Source: Sisyra terminalis
Lineage: Eukaryota > Arthropoda > Insecta > Neuroptera > Sisyridae
DNA length: 64,000 bases
Reading direction: 5' to 3'
Assembly: GCA_958496175.1 (NCBI GenBank)
Contig: OY292278.1
Span: 20,026,001 to 20,090,000 of the forward strand
Part shown: positions 1-13,000 of the stretch, in pieces
Position numbering within the stretch: the first letter of the stretch is position 1
How the letters are laid out: each line of letters begins with the position of its first letter
Program-made: the position numbers and the translations under genes
Notes under the pieces: model-generated
Databases searched by the model: none
What the model was told of the DNA's origin: nothing
What the model saw: the letters and a program-made list of their open reading frames with translations, nothing else

Positions 1-613
1 TGTTTTATTCCTCAGTTTAAATGTAAAAAACATCATTATTTTATCCTTATACTTTACCAATAATTATATACTCTATTATAAGAGGATCAGTTTAAAATAT
101 CATTGATATCAAAAAAAAAAAATTCTTATTTTTTAAGAAAACATTCATACAAATCGGTTAACAAAAAATTTAGCCATTAACTTTATCAAAAGCTTCATAA
201 TACAATTAAGATAGTGACCTAAGATTTTCACTTTAATACATCGAGGACTAGACTTAACTAAACTAAAGTATATATTAAGTACATATTCTATTATCCGATT
301 TTTTCGATTCATTACAAATATGTAAAGTGCAAAACAACAGTACCAAAATTATTAATCGCTAAAGTTCAATAGTGCCGAACTAAATCGTTATGTATTAGAG
401 AAAAATTAGAGGATTTAAACAATGGAGGAAATCTTACAAATACACGAGAAAAATTTGACAAATTTAAAAAGTCAGCTGAAGATCAATAGATACAATGTAA
501 ATTATAGTTACACAGGTACATTACTATGGATAAATTCAAGGACTCTTTTTGATTGGAATTTTTTACATTTGAACACTTTTGTACTTAAATTGAACTTTCG
601 TAACTTCATACAA
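1..613. other. AT-rich non-coding stretch
   Basis: I see no gene, RNA or recognisable repeat here. The sequence is AT-rich with short poly-A runs (for example near 110-120). A 71-codon open frame starting at 422 has no features of a real protein and runs into a transposon end at its 3' side. Confidence 0.6.
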
Positions 614-749
614 CTGTGGTTCTTAACCTGGGTTTAATCGAACCTCAAGGCTTCAAAATTTCTTTCTTTTTATCAATTAGGAAGGGTTTGGTGAATGCGC
701 ATATAATACTTATGGGAGTCAGTACCACTGACAAGGTTAAGAACCACTG
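614..749 (+). mobile_element. hAT-type non-autonomous element (MITE), copy 1
   Basis: The element begins CTGTGGTTCTTAACC and ends GGTTAAGAACCACTG, imperfect inverted ends of about 15 bp. The interior (GGGTTTAATCGAACC near the left end, GAATGCGCATATAAT toward the right) is shared with the copies at 21,586 and 44,276. It is 136 bp long and cannot encode a transposase. The flanking octamers tcatacaa and gcatatac match at five of eight positions, which fits a decayed 8-bp hAT duplication. Ends of the form CAGTGGTTCTTAACCTG are a known hAT pattern in animals. The family assignment rests on the ends; the exact Repbase name is unknown. Confidence 0.75.
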
Positions 750-2080
750 GCATATACTAAATTTAAATACATATAAATATAATTCGTGGGGAGTGGCAGA
801 TCAACAGTTCCACCATATAATATTTACTACTTGTTTTATATAAATATTATAATTCTTAGTTTTTTGATGACTTATTTCTCGATTAAATCTTATCCGGAGG
901 AATAAGGTACGTGTAGGTTTTGTCTAACAGATACATTTTATCTATTAAAAATGTATCATTAGGATATCCATGAGTGACAATAATAACTCTTTATAGAAAA
1001 AAATATACCTATTAGACAAATCTCTGCATGATTATTTTTTTTAAGAATAGTAATGAAGATAAGTTGTTTTTCATTAAAAAAATAATTGTAATGTGCTCTA
1101 TCCTGAATGAATCTCTAATAGGTATGCAGACGATACCTCAGTTTATAACGCGTGGGATTGTAAACTAAAGATTGGCTGGGTTGGGTTAGATTGTAATCCA
1201 ACGATATTAGAATATAAATTGTTGGATTTGACAATTTCCTTGTATCATATATTGTAATTTAGAAATATTCTATATGGAGATATAAAAATGGTGTTAAAAA
1301 TCATCGAAAAAAATCGATTTATCGCTCATAAATATCGATTTTTTTATGAGCAATGTCGCATTTCTTTTTTTTAGATCTCTAAAGTTTATCTTTAGAGTAT
1401 TCCATATAGCTTATTGGTTTATCTATATTCTAGGGTTACTAAAAAAGAAGACTTGGTTCAATTCTTAAAGATCAATATCGATCGGATTTTTTGCCACAAA
1501 TTCAAAATTTCAAGAAAAAATATATAAACGTGAATAAATATTTGTTTATCTTCTTTGTCAGATAAAAGTTAGTTTTTATATCCTTTGATATAATAATATC
1601 ATTGTGATATTAATATGGTTATTACATGGATAAAAACCAACGACAATCATAACAGTTAAGGGATGAAAATTCTCATTTAAATAGTCCTAATGTTCATGAA
1701 AGGGATATACCAGTTTATTATTTATAGTTCAAACCACCTTTGTTGACGCTTAATATTTGATGAGTTTGAAATCTTAAAGGGGAAATTTTAAGCCTAACTC
1801 TCTCATCACACTTTGTTCACCAGAATTGCGTTATTTAATAAAATATATGCAAGAAGTTCATATAACTAAATTATTTATTGTGCTAGTAATTCATTTAGAA
1901 TGAGATTTAGAGTGGTGTAAATGTAGCGGGAAGAAGACGATTTTCAGAACGTTGGTGTACACATTTATCTCTTCCTTGTTCCCTTCTTCAACAGAGAAAA
2001 AGTCACAAGTCTCCCAAATTATTACAATGTAAACTGAAAAGTAAAGGTACTCGTATAATATACAGTGGGGGATTCAATAT
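750..2080. other. AT-rich non-coding stretch with small hairpins
   Basis: No gene is visible. There are two short perfect hairpins. GCTCATAAA (1324-1332) pairs with TTTATGAGC (1343-1351). CTCTAAAG (1377-1384) pairs with CTTTAGAG (1390-1397). A nonamer ctatatgga near 1,270 and its complement tccatatag near 1,403 enclose both, so 1,268-1,412 is a nested imperfect palindrome, possibly a decayed fold-back element. No target duplication is recognisable. Confidence 0.45.
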
Positions 2081-3800
2081 AATGAATCATGCTGGAAAAT
2101 GGTATCCCCGTTCCTTATATCCCATGTGCACGCCCCGTATATTCCCGTGTTTCCGTGAAACTTTATTTTACTTTCGCTTGTTATAATCGCGTAAACACAA
2201 ATGAAAATTATTATCGGCTCGGTTATCGTTTTTCACTGACACACATGGAAAATTTATTTCTGTTTTGTTTAAGGATAAGGAAATTTTGAGATTTGAAAAA
2301 ATGGTATTTGTGGGTGGAAAGCTGGTAGAGAAAAGAAAAATTTTGGGGAAAAAATTCTTGATGGGAAAGAATTTCTTTTGTTGGGGAACCGAAGGGGTGA
2401 AATCGTCACCAAAATGAGAAAATTAATGTAAATTCAACGAGGCAAATATTTTTAGTTGCATGTCAAATACGTTCGAAATTCAATTTGCTCGAACCTCGTT
2501 GTCAATTTCAAAATTGAATTTCCGTTTCTAAACTAAGTGAAAATAGAAACCCCATTCCAGTTTCCGAGCTTTTTTCCCCCGTATTCGTCTCACTTTAGTC
2601 TCATTTTCATTCTGACAAAGTGACACAGTTCGACTGGCGTCGCGTCTCTCTGTAAAACTATTCGATCATTCTTTGCCGCATATTTATCCTTCGGGATGCA
2701 GAATCGATGCTGAAAAACATTCAAAAAAGATAACTCCCTCCAACGATGCAATAGACTGGCAAAACAGACATATATTAAACTTAAAACTATTTTTGTTAAA
2801 AGTGTCCCATTTTTTCCCAAAATTCCGTTGACAATGAAAAAATCGAGTCACGCGAACCAATCAAAATGAAAACATCAAAAAAAAGCAGACAATTTTTTTT
2901 TGAATTTCCTCATTTTTTCAAATTTCCCAAATAACCACCAATTTTCCCTATCTGTCAAGTAATCACGCAAACATCCAATTTTCTGTCAATTTTTTTCCCG
3001 CGTGAAAATATTTTTCCCCCGAAAATTTCGACATGAAATTAATGATGTGTCTCAGTGGAATTTTTTTCGATCAATTCTGAAATGCAATAAAAATATGAAT
3101 TTATATTTTTTTTTAATAATAATATCATCTTGGCAACCACCCACTTGTTATTATCTGTCAAACTGTGAAGGATAATATGTGGAAATCTTTCCCACTCGTT
3201 CTATTTTCCAGTTTCAACAACTTTACAACTACGTAAATGTCTTAAATGTCTATCTATTCGAAAGACAAATCAACAATGAAAAGCTAAACGTTTCGTATTA
3301 CTTTTCAAAATGGAAAATGTCAGTAAAGGAAAAATCTAGTTTTCACATCAAACCTATCCAACTTTAATTATCTTCCACGTGCAACATTCGTTCCCAATTA
3401 CCCTAATTACCCCACATATATTCCGGATTTCCCCCACTTTCCAATGTTTCAATCTAATCTGATGAGTACTTAAAAGAAAATTGAAATATTTCACCCGAAT
3501 CCGCATTAAAGGGCGCGAAATTCTTGAATATTTTGAATACAATTTTCTGCCTGGAACAAAATTAAATAAAACGAACGCATGTAACATCCACAACAAGAAA
3601 CCTTACATCTCACCAGGGATTAGGCCCCGCAAATACCGGGTATAAATTACTCTCTCCCTATGTCCCACCAAGAAATTCGAGGAATTTCCCTGCACCGGCC
3701 CATTCGAATTTCTCGACAAACACGAAATTGCGAAATTTAGGGAAATTAACATATTTTCTCCGGTGCAAATCCTCGATGATTCCGAGTTGAATTCGTTCGC
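2080..3800. other. Complex island rich in TTTTCCC tracts
   Basis: This block is more GC-balanced than its surroundings and contains several CpGs. Between about 2,570 and 3,060 pyrimidine tracts of the type T(4-7)C(3-5) recur on the + strand at least seven times. The open frames on both strands (for example 2,590-2,820 minus and 3,354-3,596 minus) show no recognisable protein. It may be conserved non-coding DNA; that is inference from composition only. Confidence 0.3.
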
Positions 3801-4710
3801 TCAAGTTTATGTCAAGAAAAGAAATAAAACTTTGGCGAAACTGAACAATTAAGTGAATATTTTATGAGGCAATAATATGTTAAGAACTTATTTCAAGAAT
3901 TAAATTAATTAAAACGACAAAATTATTGTTTAAAAGTAGTTTTGTAAGTGGAAAACTATTTCAGTATGTTTAGAGAACATAAAAATTGCTTTAGTATCCA
4001 GAAACGCGGAAAATTCTGTTTACATTGAAACGTTGATTTACTCATTGTTTAAATTATCTTCTACGCTTCCGAAGAAAACTAGTTTAAATTGTCCATTAAG
4101 ACTTTCATTTAGAATTTAAAGTGTACAAATATTTGTTTTAAATGATAAAAAGAATATTTACAGTGTAGACGCAATATAGTAATTGTATATTAACATAATA
4201 AATTCACTTCAAATATAAGTATTTTTTATCAGTGGCTAAAACCCAACTACTCGATACGGGAAGAACATTTGATAGAACTCCAGTAGATGGATAAACAAAT
4301 TGGTCATCATTATTGCAGAAGGATTTATTTCTTAACTAAACAGGAATTATCATTTATAAAAAGAAGCTGAAGAAGAAGTTCTCTATCTGATCTTAAATTT
4401 AATAAACTATGCAATATTACAAAACATATTGGCTACTAAGTGTCGGTTTTTGTGCATAGATATTCGATATAATAATTAATATTTCAAATGAAAAGCTTTG
4501 AGGATAAGATATAGCCTTATTTTTACTCGTTTCTAAGGATTTCAGTTCTAAGAATGTCACACTAATACGCTTGGTAATTGGACGTTTATTGTCTCTGACG
4601 CAGTTGATAAGAAAAGAAAAGATCATTAAATCGAAGACCATTAAACAAATTTTTGATTTAGGTATACTTCCTATGGTAAGTTTCCCCTATTCGATAAAAT
4701 CTAAAAAAAT
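3800..4710. other. AT-rich non-coding stretch
   Basis: Nothing recognisable. Two short overlapping open frames on opposite strands (4,417-4,641 minus and 4,571-4,762 plus) are treated as chance. The plus one runs into the fold-back element that starts at 4,711. Confidence 0.55.
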
Positions 4711-5093
4711 TACTGTGTATACAATATATAGGATATATTGCGATCCAATTTATGTAGTATAATTTAATATAATAATATATAAAAATCATACCATAAACAT
4801 AAATTTGAACAGAAGTTCAAACAAAAATATACGTGACGTATTGCCCAAATACGTATTTCGATTGCCAAGCAATCTTCCTCAGTGGTCATCAAGGTCAGCA
4901 GTTCTGGAGTGATCCAAACTACTTTACTACAAACTACTAAACTCGAAATACGTATCTGGGCAATACGTCACGAATATTTTTGTTTCAACTTCTGTTCAAA
5001 TTTATGTTTATGGTATGATTTTTATATATTATTATATTAAATTATACTACATAAATTGGACCGCAATATATCCTATATATTGTATACACAGTA
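4711..5093. mobile_element. Fold-back Penelope-like terminal element
   Basis: Positions 4,711-4,864 are an inverted copy of 4,946-5,093 with few mismatches. Both arms carry TACTGTGTATACAATATATA at the outer side and the TGAACTTCTGTTCAAATTTATG-type segment further in. The spacer (4,865-4,945) belongs to the left copy, which extends past the point where the right copy stops, so two unequal terminal fragments are joined head to head. The left copy contains a hammerhead-like motif on the minus strand. Penelope-like elements commonly insert with truncated or inverted terminal repeats that carry hammerheads. No clean target duplication is seen. A generic fold-back DNA transposon is the alternative. 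Confidence 0.65.
4842..4888 (-). ncRNA. Hammerhead-ribozyme-like motif, family 2
   Basis: Read on the minus strand, stem I strand TGACCA is followed by core box CTGAGGA (4876-4882), an extra A, stem II GATTGC/GCAATC closed by TTG, then GAA and a self-complementary stem III ATACGTAT, a U at the cleavage position (4848) and the other stem I strand TGGGCA. Stem I pairs at five of six positions. The canonical core is CUGANGA...GAA, and Penelope-type hammerheads typically have very short palindromic stem III that works in dimers. The extra A after the core box and G at the variable core position differ from the commonest consensus, so activity is uncertain. Confidence 0.55.
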
Positions 5094-7788
5094 TAACTTT
5101 TCAAAGTCAGCGAAAAAATCTTATTTTGACTAAAAAAAATTGCTTTACACATACAGAATGATATTTTAGTGGTATGGTTTTCAAAAAAACGAAGTTTAAA
5201 GACTTCTTTACATTAAAAAATATAAGATTAAAAGAACTTTTTTATGTAGAAGAAAAAACAATCCTACATTTAATAAAATTCTAAATTCTTAAGGTACTTA
5301 ACTATAGAATGGTTCTTGACAATGTTGAACATTCTAAAGGATCAAATCACGATTAACGGTCTGGAATTTCGTTCAATTATATTGATCACATCTTAATAGT
5401 TTGCAGTTTGTCTGTGAATAATTAGTGAATTACCTGATGAATAAAACAACTGAAGCAGTCATAATTTCCAGATGAACATTGAGTATAAGTTGGAGTGTCA
5501 CTCCATTAACAGTTCATTTTCCTACAATATTTTCCAAAGATCAATAAATCTAGAATAGAAGTTTAACAAAAAAATGTTAAGCTACTTAGTTTTTAATTTA
5601 GTTTTCCTATATTAACCCTCCAGAAAGCATTATGAACTGATTAACCTTATGTTTTTAATCAAGAAGCAAATTTAGTTCATACGTTCTGAGAACAACGGAT
5701 CATAAAAAGGTGCATAACCTTCGTTAAATTACTTTTTTTTCAATCTTATAAAAAATATCAAAGTCAAAAATTATACGAAAGTGAACTAGTTCTTAATGGA
5801 TATTTAATGCAATTTCGAAATAACCAAGTAGGGGTGAGTTATAGAAAAAGAAAATTGAAATTTAGAACAGAAAGTTGTGGGTTTTTGAAAAACAATTTTC
5901 ACAATTAAAGTCCGTAGGATTGCTTTGAAATTTAAAATCCAATGAAGCAATAGTTTTTGTAGGGAAAAAAAGTATTGTTAAGGATAGAAAATGAGATTGA
6001 AAACTGAGAAAAATGAGGAAAAAATGGAAATGATTTTCTCTGTTACTCATTTACGATTGGTACACCTACAACCCTTCTCTGTTGTGTTGTTCGTTCCCAC
6101 CTGGTTGTGTTCGTGATGCAAACCGTCGTTTACTTCAATCCAATTTACTTCGAACACAGAGACGGTAGAAAGCTTCGAAAAGCTTTGAAAAGCTTTGTTT
6201 TTTTAACTAGCAAAATACAAGACAGATATGGGAGAAACTTAAAGTTCAATGGTGGAAAATATTCTCGGATTTGTTTCATAAATATTTCCAGTAAAAAGTT
6301 CAATGTAAAAGTTTTTCTTTTATTAAACTTCAAAGAAAAAAAAACAGTTGAATTCTTGGTTTTGTTGGGATAAAAGAGTTTAAGTTTCGGGTCTTATGTC
6401 GCATTGAAATTTCTTTTATAAAATATATTTTCCGTTTAGGAAGAGCATATATTATTATGGTGGTGCAGGAACAGGGATAAATAACTGATTTTTTACGACC
6501 GGTACTTTTTAAAATCGAATTAAATCAAGATGGTTGGAGGAGTCTTGTCGTATTGTCATTTGGTCGTATTTTTCCCCGGTGTGGACGTAAATTTATGGCC
6601 TCTCATTTCAATTCTTATGAATGGTTCAGGCGAGATGAGATGAGACCAAGTTCTTTTATTACACTTTTCAGTTTTATATTTTTTCAATTAATGCCAGATG
6701 TTTTTTCTCCGTTTCACGCTGAATTTATCCTATAAAAATGAATCAAGTAATTCATCGCGTGTTTGATAAAAATTCACAGAAACAACTTTCAAAGAAAACT
6801 CACATTTTATCAAGTGAAATTTTTTTACGAACAACATTACTAGTGATTTAACGATAGTTAAAGCCCCCATTTCGTGTATATTTTTTGCGCTAATAGGACA
6901 TTTGAAAAGATTTTCTATATCCAATTATAAAGAAAAAGTTTTTTTGTCAGACTATTGACGACATCCAATAAACTCATTTTTTCCAACAAACTTATATATC
7001 AAACGCTCGAAAAAAAAACCAAAGTCACTTTTTTCTACCTAATTACTTTCACTAAACCCCACGTTTAATTAAAGCAAATATTTGCTTCATTTTCTCGTTG
7101 TTAAGTTCGTTTTTCATTTGAAATTTCTGAATGTTTCATATTTGTTTACTGAACAAACTATATACGGTACGGAACTAAACGTACGTTAAATTTACGTTCG
7201 TGTAAAACGGATTTAGAATTTCTTAACGTTGACATAAATTCTTCTACCTACATTTTAAGACCGCTGCAACTTGCCTCGATTTTATTTTGTGCATAAATTT
7301 TCCGTACGATGTTTGACGTTACAAATCCCTAGGCGAGAACCGTCCTTAGGCTTTTTATGGAGCTTTGCTTAAATCGGTATATATATGTAAAAACAAATAT
7401 TTTAATATCTTTATACTATTAAACTTAAATTTTCAGAAGAGATTATGTGGTAATTTTCATTTAAAGTATTTACCATAAAAATATTCTTCGACTTTAAAAA
7501 GATGTTTCCTTCATGTTTTCAAAAGGGCACTGGAATAAACAAAACATGATAAATTAACAAATTTTAATGAAAATCCTACAGAAAAATGATTTAATTTATT
7601 TGTGGTAATTGATAAAATAATAGAAGAATCATCATAGCCAAAGGTATTGCCAAAGTAAAGAAAAGTTTGAGTTTAAAACACTATTAGTTAAAGGTTTCTA
7701 AAATTCAATCATATTGTAACAACCGTGCTTCACGGGATTTAGATCAAGAGATTCGAAGATTGATTACCAACCTTTCTCTTAAAAAAAT
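5094..7788. other. AT-rich non-coding stretch
   Basis: No recognisable gene. A run of related heptamers (aaagctt, aaaagcttt) at 6,165-6,197 forms a short direct repeat. Open frames at 5,862-6,050 minus and 6,107-6,373 plus have no domain I can recognise. The 7,150-7,350 part is more complex (several CpGs) but has no assignable feature. Confidence 0.5.
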
Positions 7789-7801
7789 GATTGGTTTTTT
7801 T

Positions 7802-7966
7802 GTTGGTTATTTATTGTTACTTTTGTATTTCAAAAGTTTTTAGTAACTTTAGCAGTTATAAAAAACAAAACGAAAGCAGAGAATAACTGAAAATTTGCCC
7901 ATTATAAGGTTCGAACTCAATACCTATTATAGCGGTCACCTTGACCACTCGGCCACCGGAACGCTT
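7802..7966 (-). mobile_element. tRNA-derived SINE, copy A
   Basis: On the minus strand the 5' head reads TGGCCGAGTGGTCAAGGTG, matching a Pol III A box of the tRNA-Ser/Leu type. The B box GAGTTCGAACC lies about 40 bases downstream (near 7,906-7,918). The head is followed by an AT-rich body and no intact acceptor stem, so this is a SINE head and not a functional tRNA. Imperfect flanking repeats (gattggttttttt at 7789-7801 and gaatggttttcttt at 7967-7980) look like a target duplication. The same head appears near 14.57, 29.40 and 29.76 kb. Confidence 0.75.
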
Positions 7967-7980
7967 GAATGGTTTTCTTT

Positions 7981-9520
7981 GATTTCGTGTATACTGTAAA
8001 CGAATTACAAATTTGCTCTTTTAATATTTTACATCCTTGTTATTGATCTTTGAAAATTACTAGATAGTGAAATTTATCTTCCAGATAAAATTTTATTTAA
8101 ATGATATAGGAAGCATACTTAATAAACTAAGCATGCCTAGAAGTGATAAGTGCAGAATAAATGTGCAGAATTTATCGAACAGACAAATTTGTGTCAGTTT
8201 AATTGCTATCTATGGGGTATGGTGTATCTACCCATGAGTGAAAATACTGAGCTTTATGTTTAAAGAGACTTGTTTAAACGACCGAATATTACATATCATA
8301 AAGAAAATTTAATTCCTTTGTTTGGAAGCCTAAAATTTTTTCATCATATACTTTTGATTCTTTGCTAATTCTTTAATACATATCTTCAGTGTTATAATTT
8401 GTATCTTATATGTATACTGCAAATTTAAAAAATTGCTTATAAGTCGAAAGAGAAAGACGAAAGTACTGAATTTGTACTTTCAGAGTAGAGTCTTGGATTG
8501 AGAGTCTTAGAGAAGATGTTTACACCATTTATTTCTCAATTTTCATTTTTTATCTATGAGTCATTCCATATGAAATCAACAAATAGGATGTGCCGTACAT
8601 TTTTTGATTTAAAAAAAAAATAAAACAATTTTTGGAATACTAAAACTACTAAGCCATCGCCAAATGGTACTTTAAAAAAAAATCATACTTTCAAAAGAGA
8701 TGAAAATAACATTAAGTCACAAACTGAAAATGATTCACAAGGGTATAAACTATGTTTTCTCGAAATTTAAAATTTTTCTTTTTTCCACATATTTTTTGGG
8801 ATCTCAAAGTTGCGCTTTTTTCAAAACGATCATTTTTCAAAGAAAATATTATTTTAGGAAAATTCAAATTTTTCATTGCATCGGGAGAGTTTTAAATTGA
8901 TTGTTGAAAAATTATTAGTTCTTACTTTGCACCTGGTTTATCACAAAGCCCAATTGAAAATCATAAGAATGAGGAAAAATGTTGTAAAGTTCGTATGGTT
9001 ACCATTTTGTTTATAACTCTACTAGATATATACCCTACCAAATAAAATGGCAACCACTTCAATATATATTCTCATATAATAACTAGAGTTCATATTGTAA
9101 GTATTTATATGGAACAATTTTTGATTTTGGAATACTACTGATCAAAAAGTATGCATTAAAATAACTAAATAAGTAATAGTAGTAGTCTGTGTTTTTTTAT
9201 GGTTCAGATCAAGAAGTCCTGATTTTTGAGTTAAATCTTTTTTGGTGATCTAGAAGAAAGAGCATCGCTACATTTTTCAACAATAAAAACTTTGATTTAA
9301 TGATTCTCGTTTAAACTAAGTAAATCCATTATTTGAGTTAATATGTTCCTTTATCAAGATCACGAATGATGCAACTGGGATATCTTTATGTGAAAATCTC
9401 CGTTTTATTGTTCTATATATATTAAGTAAATGTTCAAAATTATTTAATTTGAAGATAAGATGGAAAAAAGCAGGTTTAAGTATAGCATTCGGTGAACGAA
9501 TCCAATCTAACTGAGGCGAG
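7981..9520. other. AT-rich non-coding stretch
   Basis: I see nothing assignable. The open frame at 8,700-8,900 is rich in F, K and I as expected from AT-rich chance sequence. Confidence 0.55.
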
Positions 9521-10360
9521 TTAAGTGCAAAAAAATACATCGTAAACATATCCGACCGACCGGTTGGTTGCATGGTGGGAAAATTGAATTGCATGAATTT
9601 ACAAACAGATTTTCCGTCTTTCATCAAGTGGAGAATCGTAAATTTTTTTGAGAGCTTTTTGCAAGCTTTTGTGTTGGGGATATTTTACAATGGCTTTCTT
9701 CTGTTCCCGGGGATGTCGCCAGTTCTATTCTTTGGCAGAGAGTATAAAGCAGGTCATATGCACCTTCTTATCTGCTTTAACACGTGTGCAGTTCCAGTTC
9801 CTTGATGGAGCGAATTCATAACGTAAGTCGATTTCGTTTGGCACTATGCCACCGAAACGGAACCGAGCGATAAAAAAAAAATGGAAAGAGAAAGCCGTAA
9901 CGAGAAGAAGACAAATTTGCATCCGATTTCAAAGCTTTTGAACAACTTTTTTTTTCAATTCAATTTTAATAATCGAAACTTTCAAGAACTTTCAAATACC
10001 ATTTGAACTGAAATTAAATGACTAATGTAGAAACGATATGAGAATTTATTTTTCAATGGCATTTGAAAAAGTTTTTTTTTCCAAATGCATTAAATACCTT
10101 ATTTTCTCCGATTTTCTCCTCCTCGTTTTATTTTTTCATAGAAATATTTAATAGATTTAACGCTTATGTATGCACCACCGGGAAAAGCGCGTTCTGAATA
10201 CCAATGGCCGGGCAAAATATGAATTCCGACCGGAAATCTATTTTTAATAGCACAATAGATTTCCGCTTCACATTCGTTCAATGGCGGAAAAGCATATTTT
10301 AAAACAGGCCGCGCGTATATTTTTTCGTACCATTTTTTTCTAATAGACATAGTCTATAAG
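9521..10360. other. Complex island, possible regulatory DNA or small exons
   Basis: Between 9,540 and 9,900 the sequence becomes balanced in base composition and carries many CpGs. It includes a splice-donor-like ACGTAAGTC near 9,822. A second balanced segment (10,099-10,350) has an 83-codon minus-strand open frame that is less low-complexity than most in this window, with residues such as FPVGIHILPGHWYSERAF. I do not recognise either. Overlapping open frames on both strands at 9,316-9,922 argue against simple coding use. Confidence 0.25.
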
Positions 10361-13000
10361 CGATACCAAACGATTATTCAAACCACTAGATCGGAATTTC
10401 GAAATTTAAAACGAGTGTTTCTTTTAGAAAGAAAAAATTCATTCAAAAGTTGTATTTGACTTTTTAATAAATTCCTTTGAAAAGAACAAGCAGCATATGC
10501 AATGCGAGAATATTTAACATTTCGCCTATTCAGTAATCAATTCAAGCCAGCAAAAGAAATAATACAACGAATTTACGGTGCTGTATTTTATCTACTACTT
10601 CCAGCAAATAATGTATTCTATTACTTAAGAAATCAAAAGAAAAAATTGGTGAAAATTACAGAATAATTACATAAATTTATCTTTTACACAAAAAATAAAT
10701 AAAATATAAACATTTCCTCACAAGGTTGATATTCTAGGCAATTCTACGCTTTAGGGTTTATAACTCATTGAATACCGCAGTTGAATTATTCTGGGATTAA
10801 GTTATTCTTGGAATATAACGTATAATTTGTTCGTTGACTCACGCAACAATTGTAACAGACCAATATTTTATAATGTATGTTAATGTTAATTCAAAAGGAT
10901 AAGGTCTATTTGTAGATTTTAATTAAATGAAACAATTTTAACTTGTTTTCCTAGAAATTACATTCTATTGTAACAGGTTTTAAAGAGCTTGTACATAAAG
11001 AGATACTCATCCTTTGTTTCCGTGCTTAATCAAAAATTTTGTGTAGCGCAGATTTTTAAAGGCAAAGATATAAATATAACAAAAAATATTACTTAACAAT
11101 GTGATCGATGTCCAATTTCTTAGGATGTTTACCAAAATTGAATAAAGAATCAATTCTTGACAATTTGGACAAGTGCTTGCATTTATCTCCTGGAAAATTT
11201 CATTATTTACTATACAAATAACGAAATTCGGATTTTATGGAACAAAAATTGAACATCAATGATTCAATAAATTTTCGATCAACTAACTTTAACTTAGTTA
11301 AAATAAGGTAAACTTAGATGAAATTTTCTTTGGTTTTAAAAGGTCTCTTTCCAGTCGAAAAATTTCTGACGTCAAAAGAAATTAGACACCCAGGATGTTC
11401 GGAAACATTAATAAGGTCACAAGTACACAAGTCTGCTTCAAATTGATCAGGGAATATCAGCATACCCTTTTTGATCTGATCGTTAAAATACAAGTAGCTC
11501 TGGGGTGAGCTTCGGGTCATAATAGCATATCGGAAACAAAGGGTTGACACTTTTGACCACTAAGAAAAACCATTATAGAACACGTTTATAAAAAGCATAG
11601 CACCCCATAAAGGAATTCCTAATACTCACAACCGAGCCGGTTTTGGGTCAGTTATTAAATTGCCAAGCCTGGGTCAAGATTGGGTCAATTATAAACTCCT
11701 ACCTGGGACCTTGTAGAATAAGGCAGAGAAGAAAAAACAGAGCAATGATAAGGAAAGCACTCTTCTAGGTTAATTGTTGAAATCCTAAGCGGTACTAGTA
11801 ACCAAGAATAACTAAGTTAAACTGGTAAACTAAAAACTAGGAATTGATCACTTTGATTGGAGAAAACATCCGAAAACTTTTGAAGTACTATGAATCCTCC
11901 AATATTCAGATTTGTTGGACGCTATATGAACATATTGAATTACGATTCAAAAAAAGGGGTGTTTGATTCAAGTATGGAACTAGAAAAGCATCACCTTTAT
12001 CGTCGATAGCCAAAATATGCTTAAAAAATGGATATAAGGATAACTATCGAAAATAACACGAAAAAACTATTGAAAAAAATTTCTCTAACCAAAATTTTGC
12101 ATTATAGTAAAAAAAAAACTTTTTTTAAAGGGAAAATTTGGACATTTCAATTGCGTTTTATGTTCTTTGTGGTATATTGTAGATTCGAAAAATCAAAGTA
12201 ATGACATCATGGATATTCGATAAAAAAGTTTAGTAAAACTATTTTGCTTAAATGACAATTCAAATATTCTTTTTGGTATTTTTTTCTGACCTTACAACTT
12301 AGACATATTATCTTCTTAACAATCAAAACATATTATAACTCAGTTCTAACGGGCAACAGATGATATTTTTATTAATTTTTTATCAATGAAAAATATCATT
12401 CTATCCCTTTTGAAAACATTTGTGGTAACTACTTAAATATTTGAAGAACAAAAATTACAAACGACCAAAAAGAGTATTAAATTGTGAATCCCCTGGAAAG
12501 AAACTAGAACTAGAAGTAGGCTAGCTCTACAATGGGAAACATACATCGGATAATCTATAGAAAAAGATCTACTCGTAAAAGAGGGATTGCAAAATCAGAG
12601 AATTGTAGAGGGTTAAAACGGCAAGCTCGTAATGGAAAAATTTCGAAGAAGAAGGAGAAGATGAAATGTTAACATCGAAATAATTTATGATAAAATACAA
12701 TTGTTAGTATCTACTGATTGATTGATTGAGATTACACCAAATATCAGGATTATTTTATCACAACTCTAATATTGCAATACAAACGAACTAATTCATTAAA
12801 CTCCAGGATTTCCAAACTAGATACTTCAGCACTTTCAGAGAAAATAATTGAAGTTGTCAACTAGCTTTACTCCAAACGAGTAGTACCTACCAAGCTTAAT
12901 ATACAAGCTTTAGATTTATTGTGGAAAACTATATGTCCTGTCATTTCTACTAAGAGGAACGATCTAAGGTAGCGAAACAAATGCACTAAGCATAATAAAT
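10361..13000. other. AT-rich non-coding stretch
   Basis: No gene or known repeat recognised. The 11,314-11,550 minus open frame (78 codons) and the segment around 11,620-11,720 with repeated 'gggtcaa/gggtca' words are slightly more complex. Neither resembles a family I know. Confidence 0.45.

Noticed and set aside
1268..1412. Nested palindromes considered as a MITE.
   Set aside because: Arms are short and broken, with no target duplication or similarity to another locus in the window.
3455..3480. CTGATGAGTACTT as a further hammerhead core box (also CTGATGA near 5,433 and on the minus strand near 17,180).
   Set aside because: No complementary stem II followed by GAAA lies within a workable distance.
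12961..12985. 'gatctaaggtagcgaaac' resembles the conserved CTAAGGTAGCGAAA word of bacterial 23S rRNA.
   Set aside because: The match is only about 14 bases and the flanks do not resemble rRNA. A match of this length is expected by chance when scanning 64 kb on two strands.
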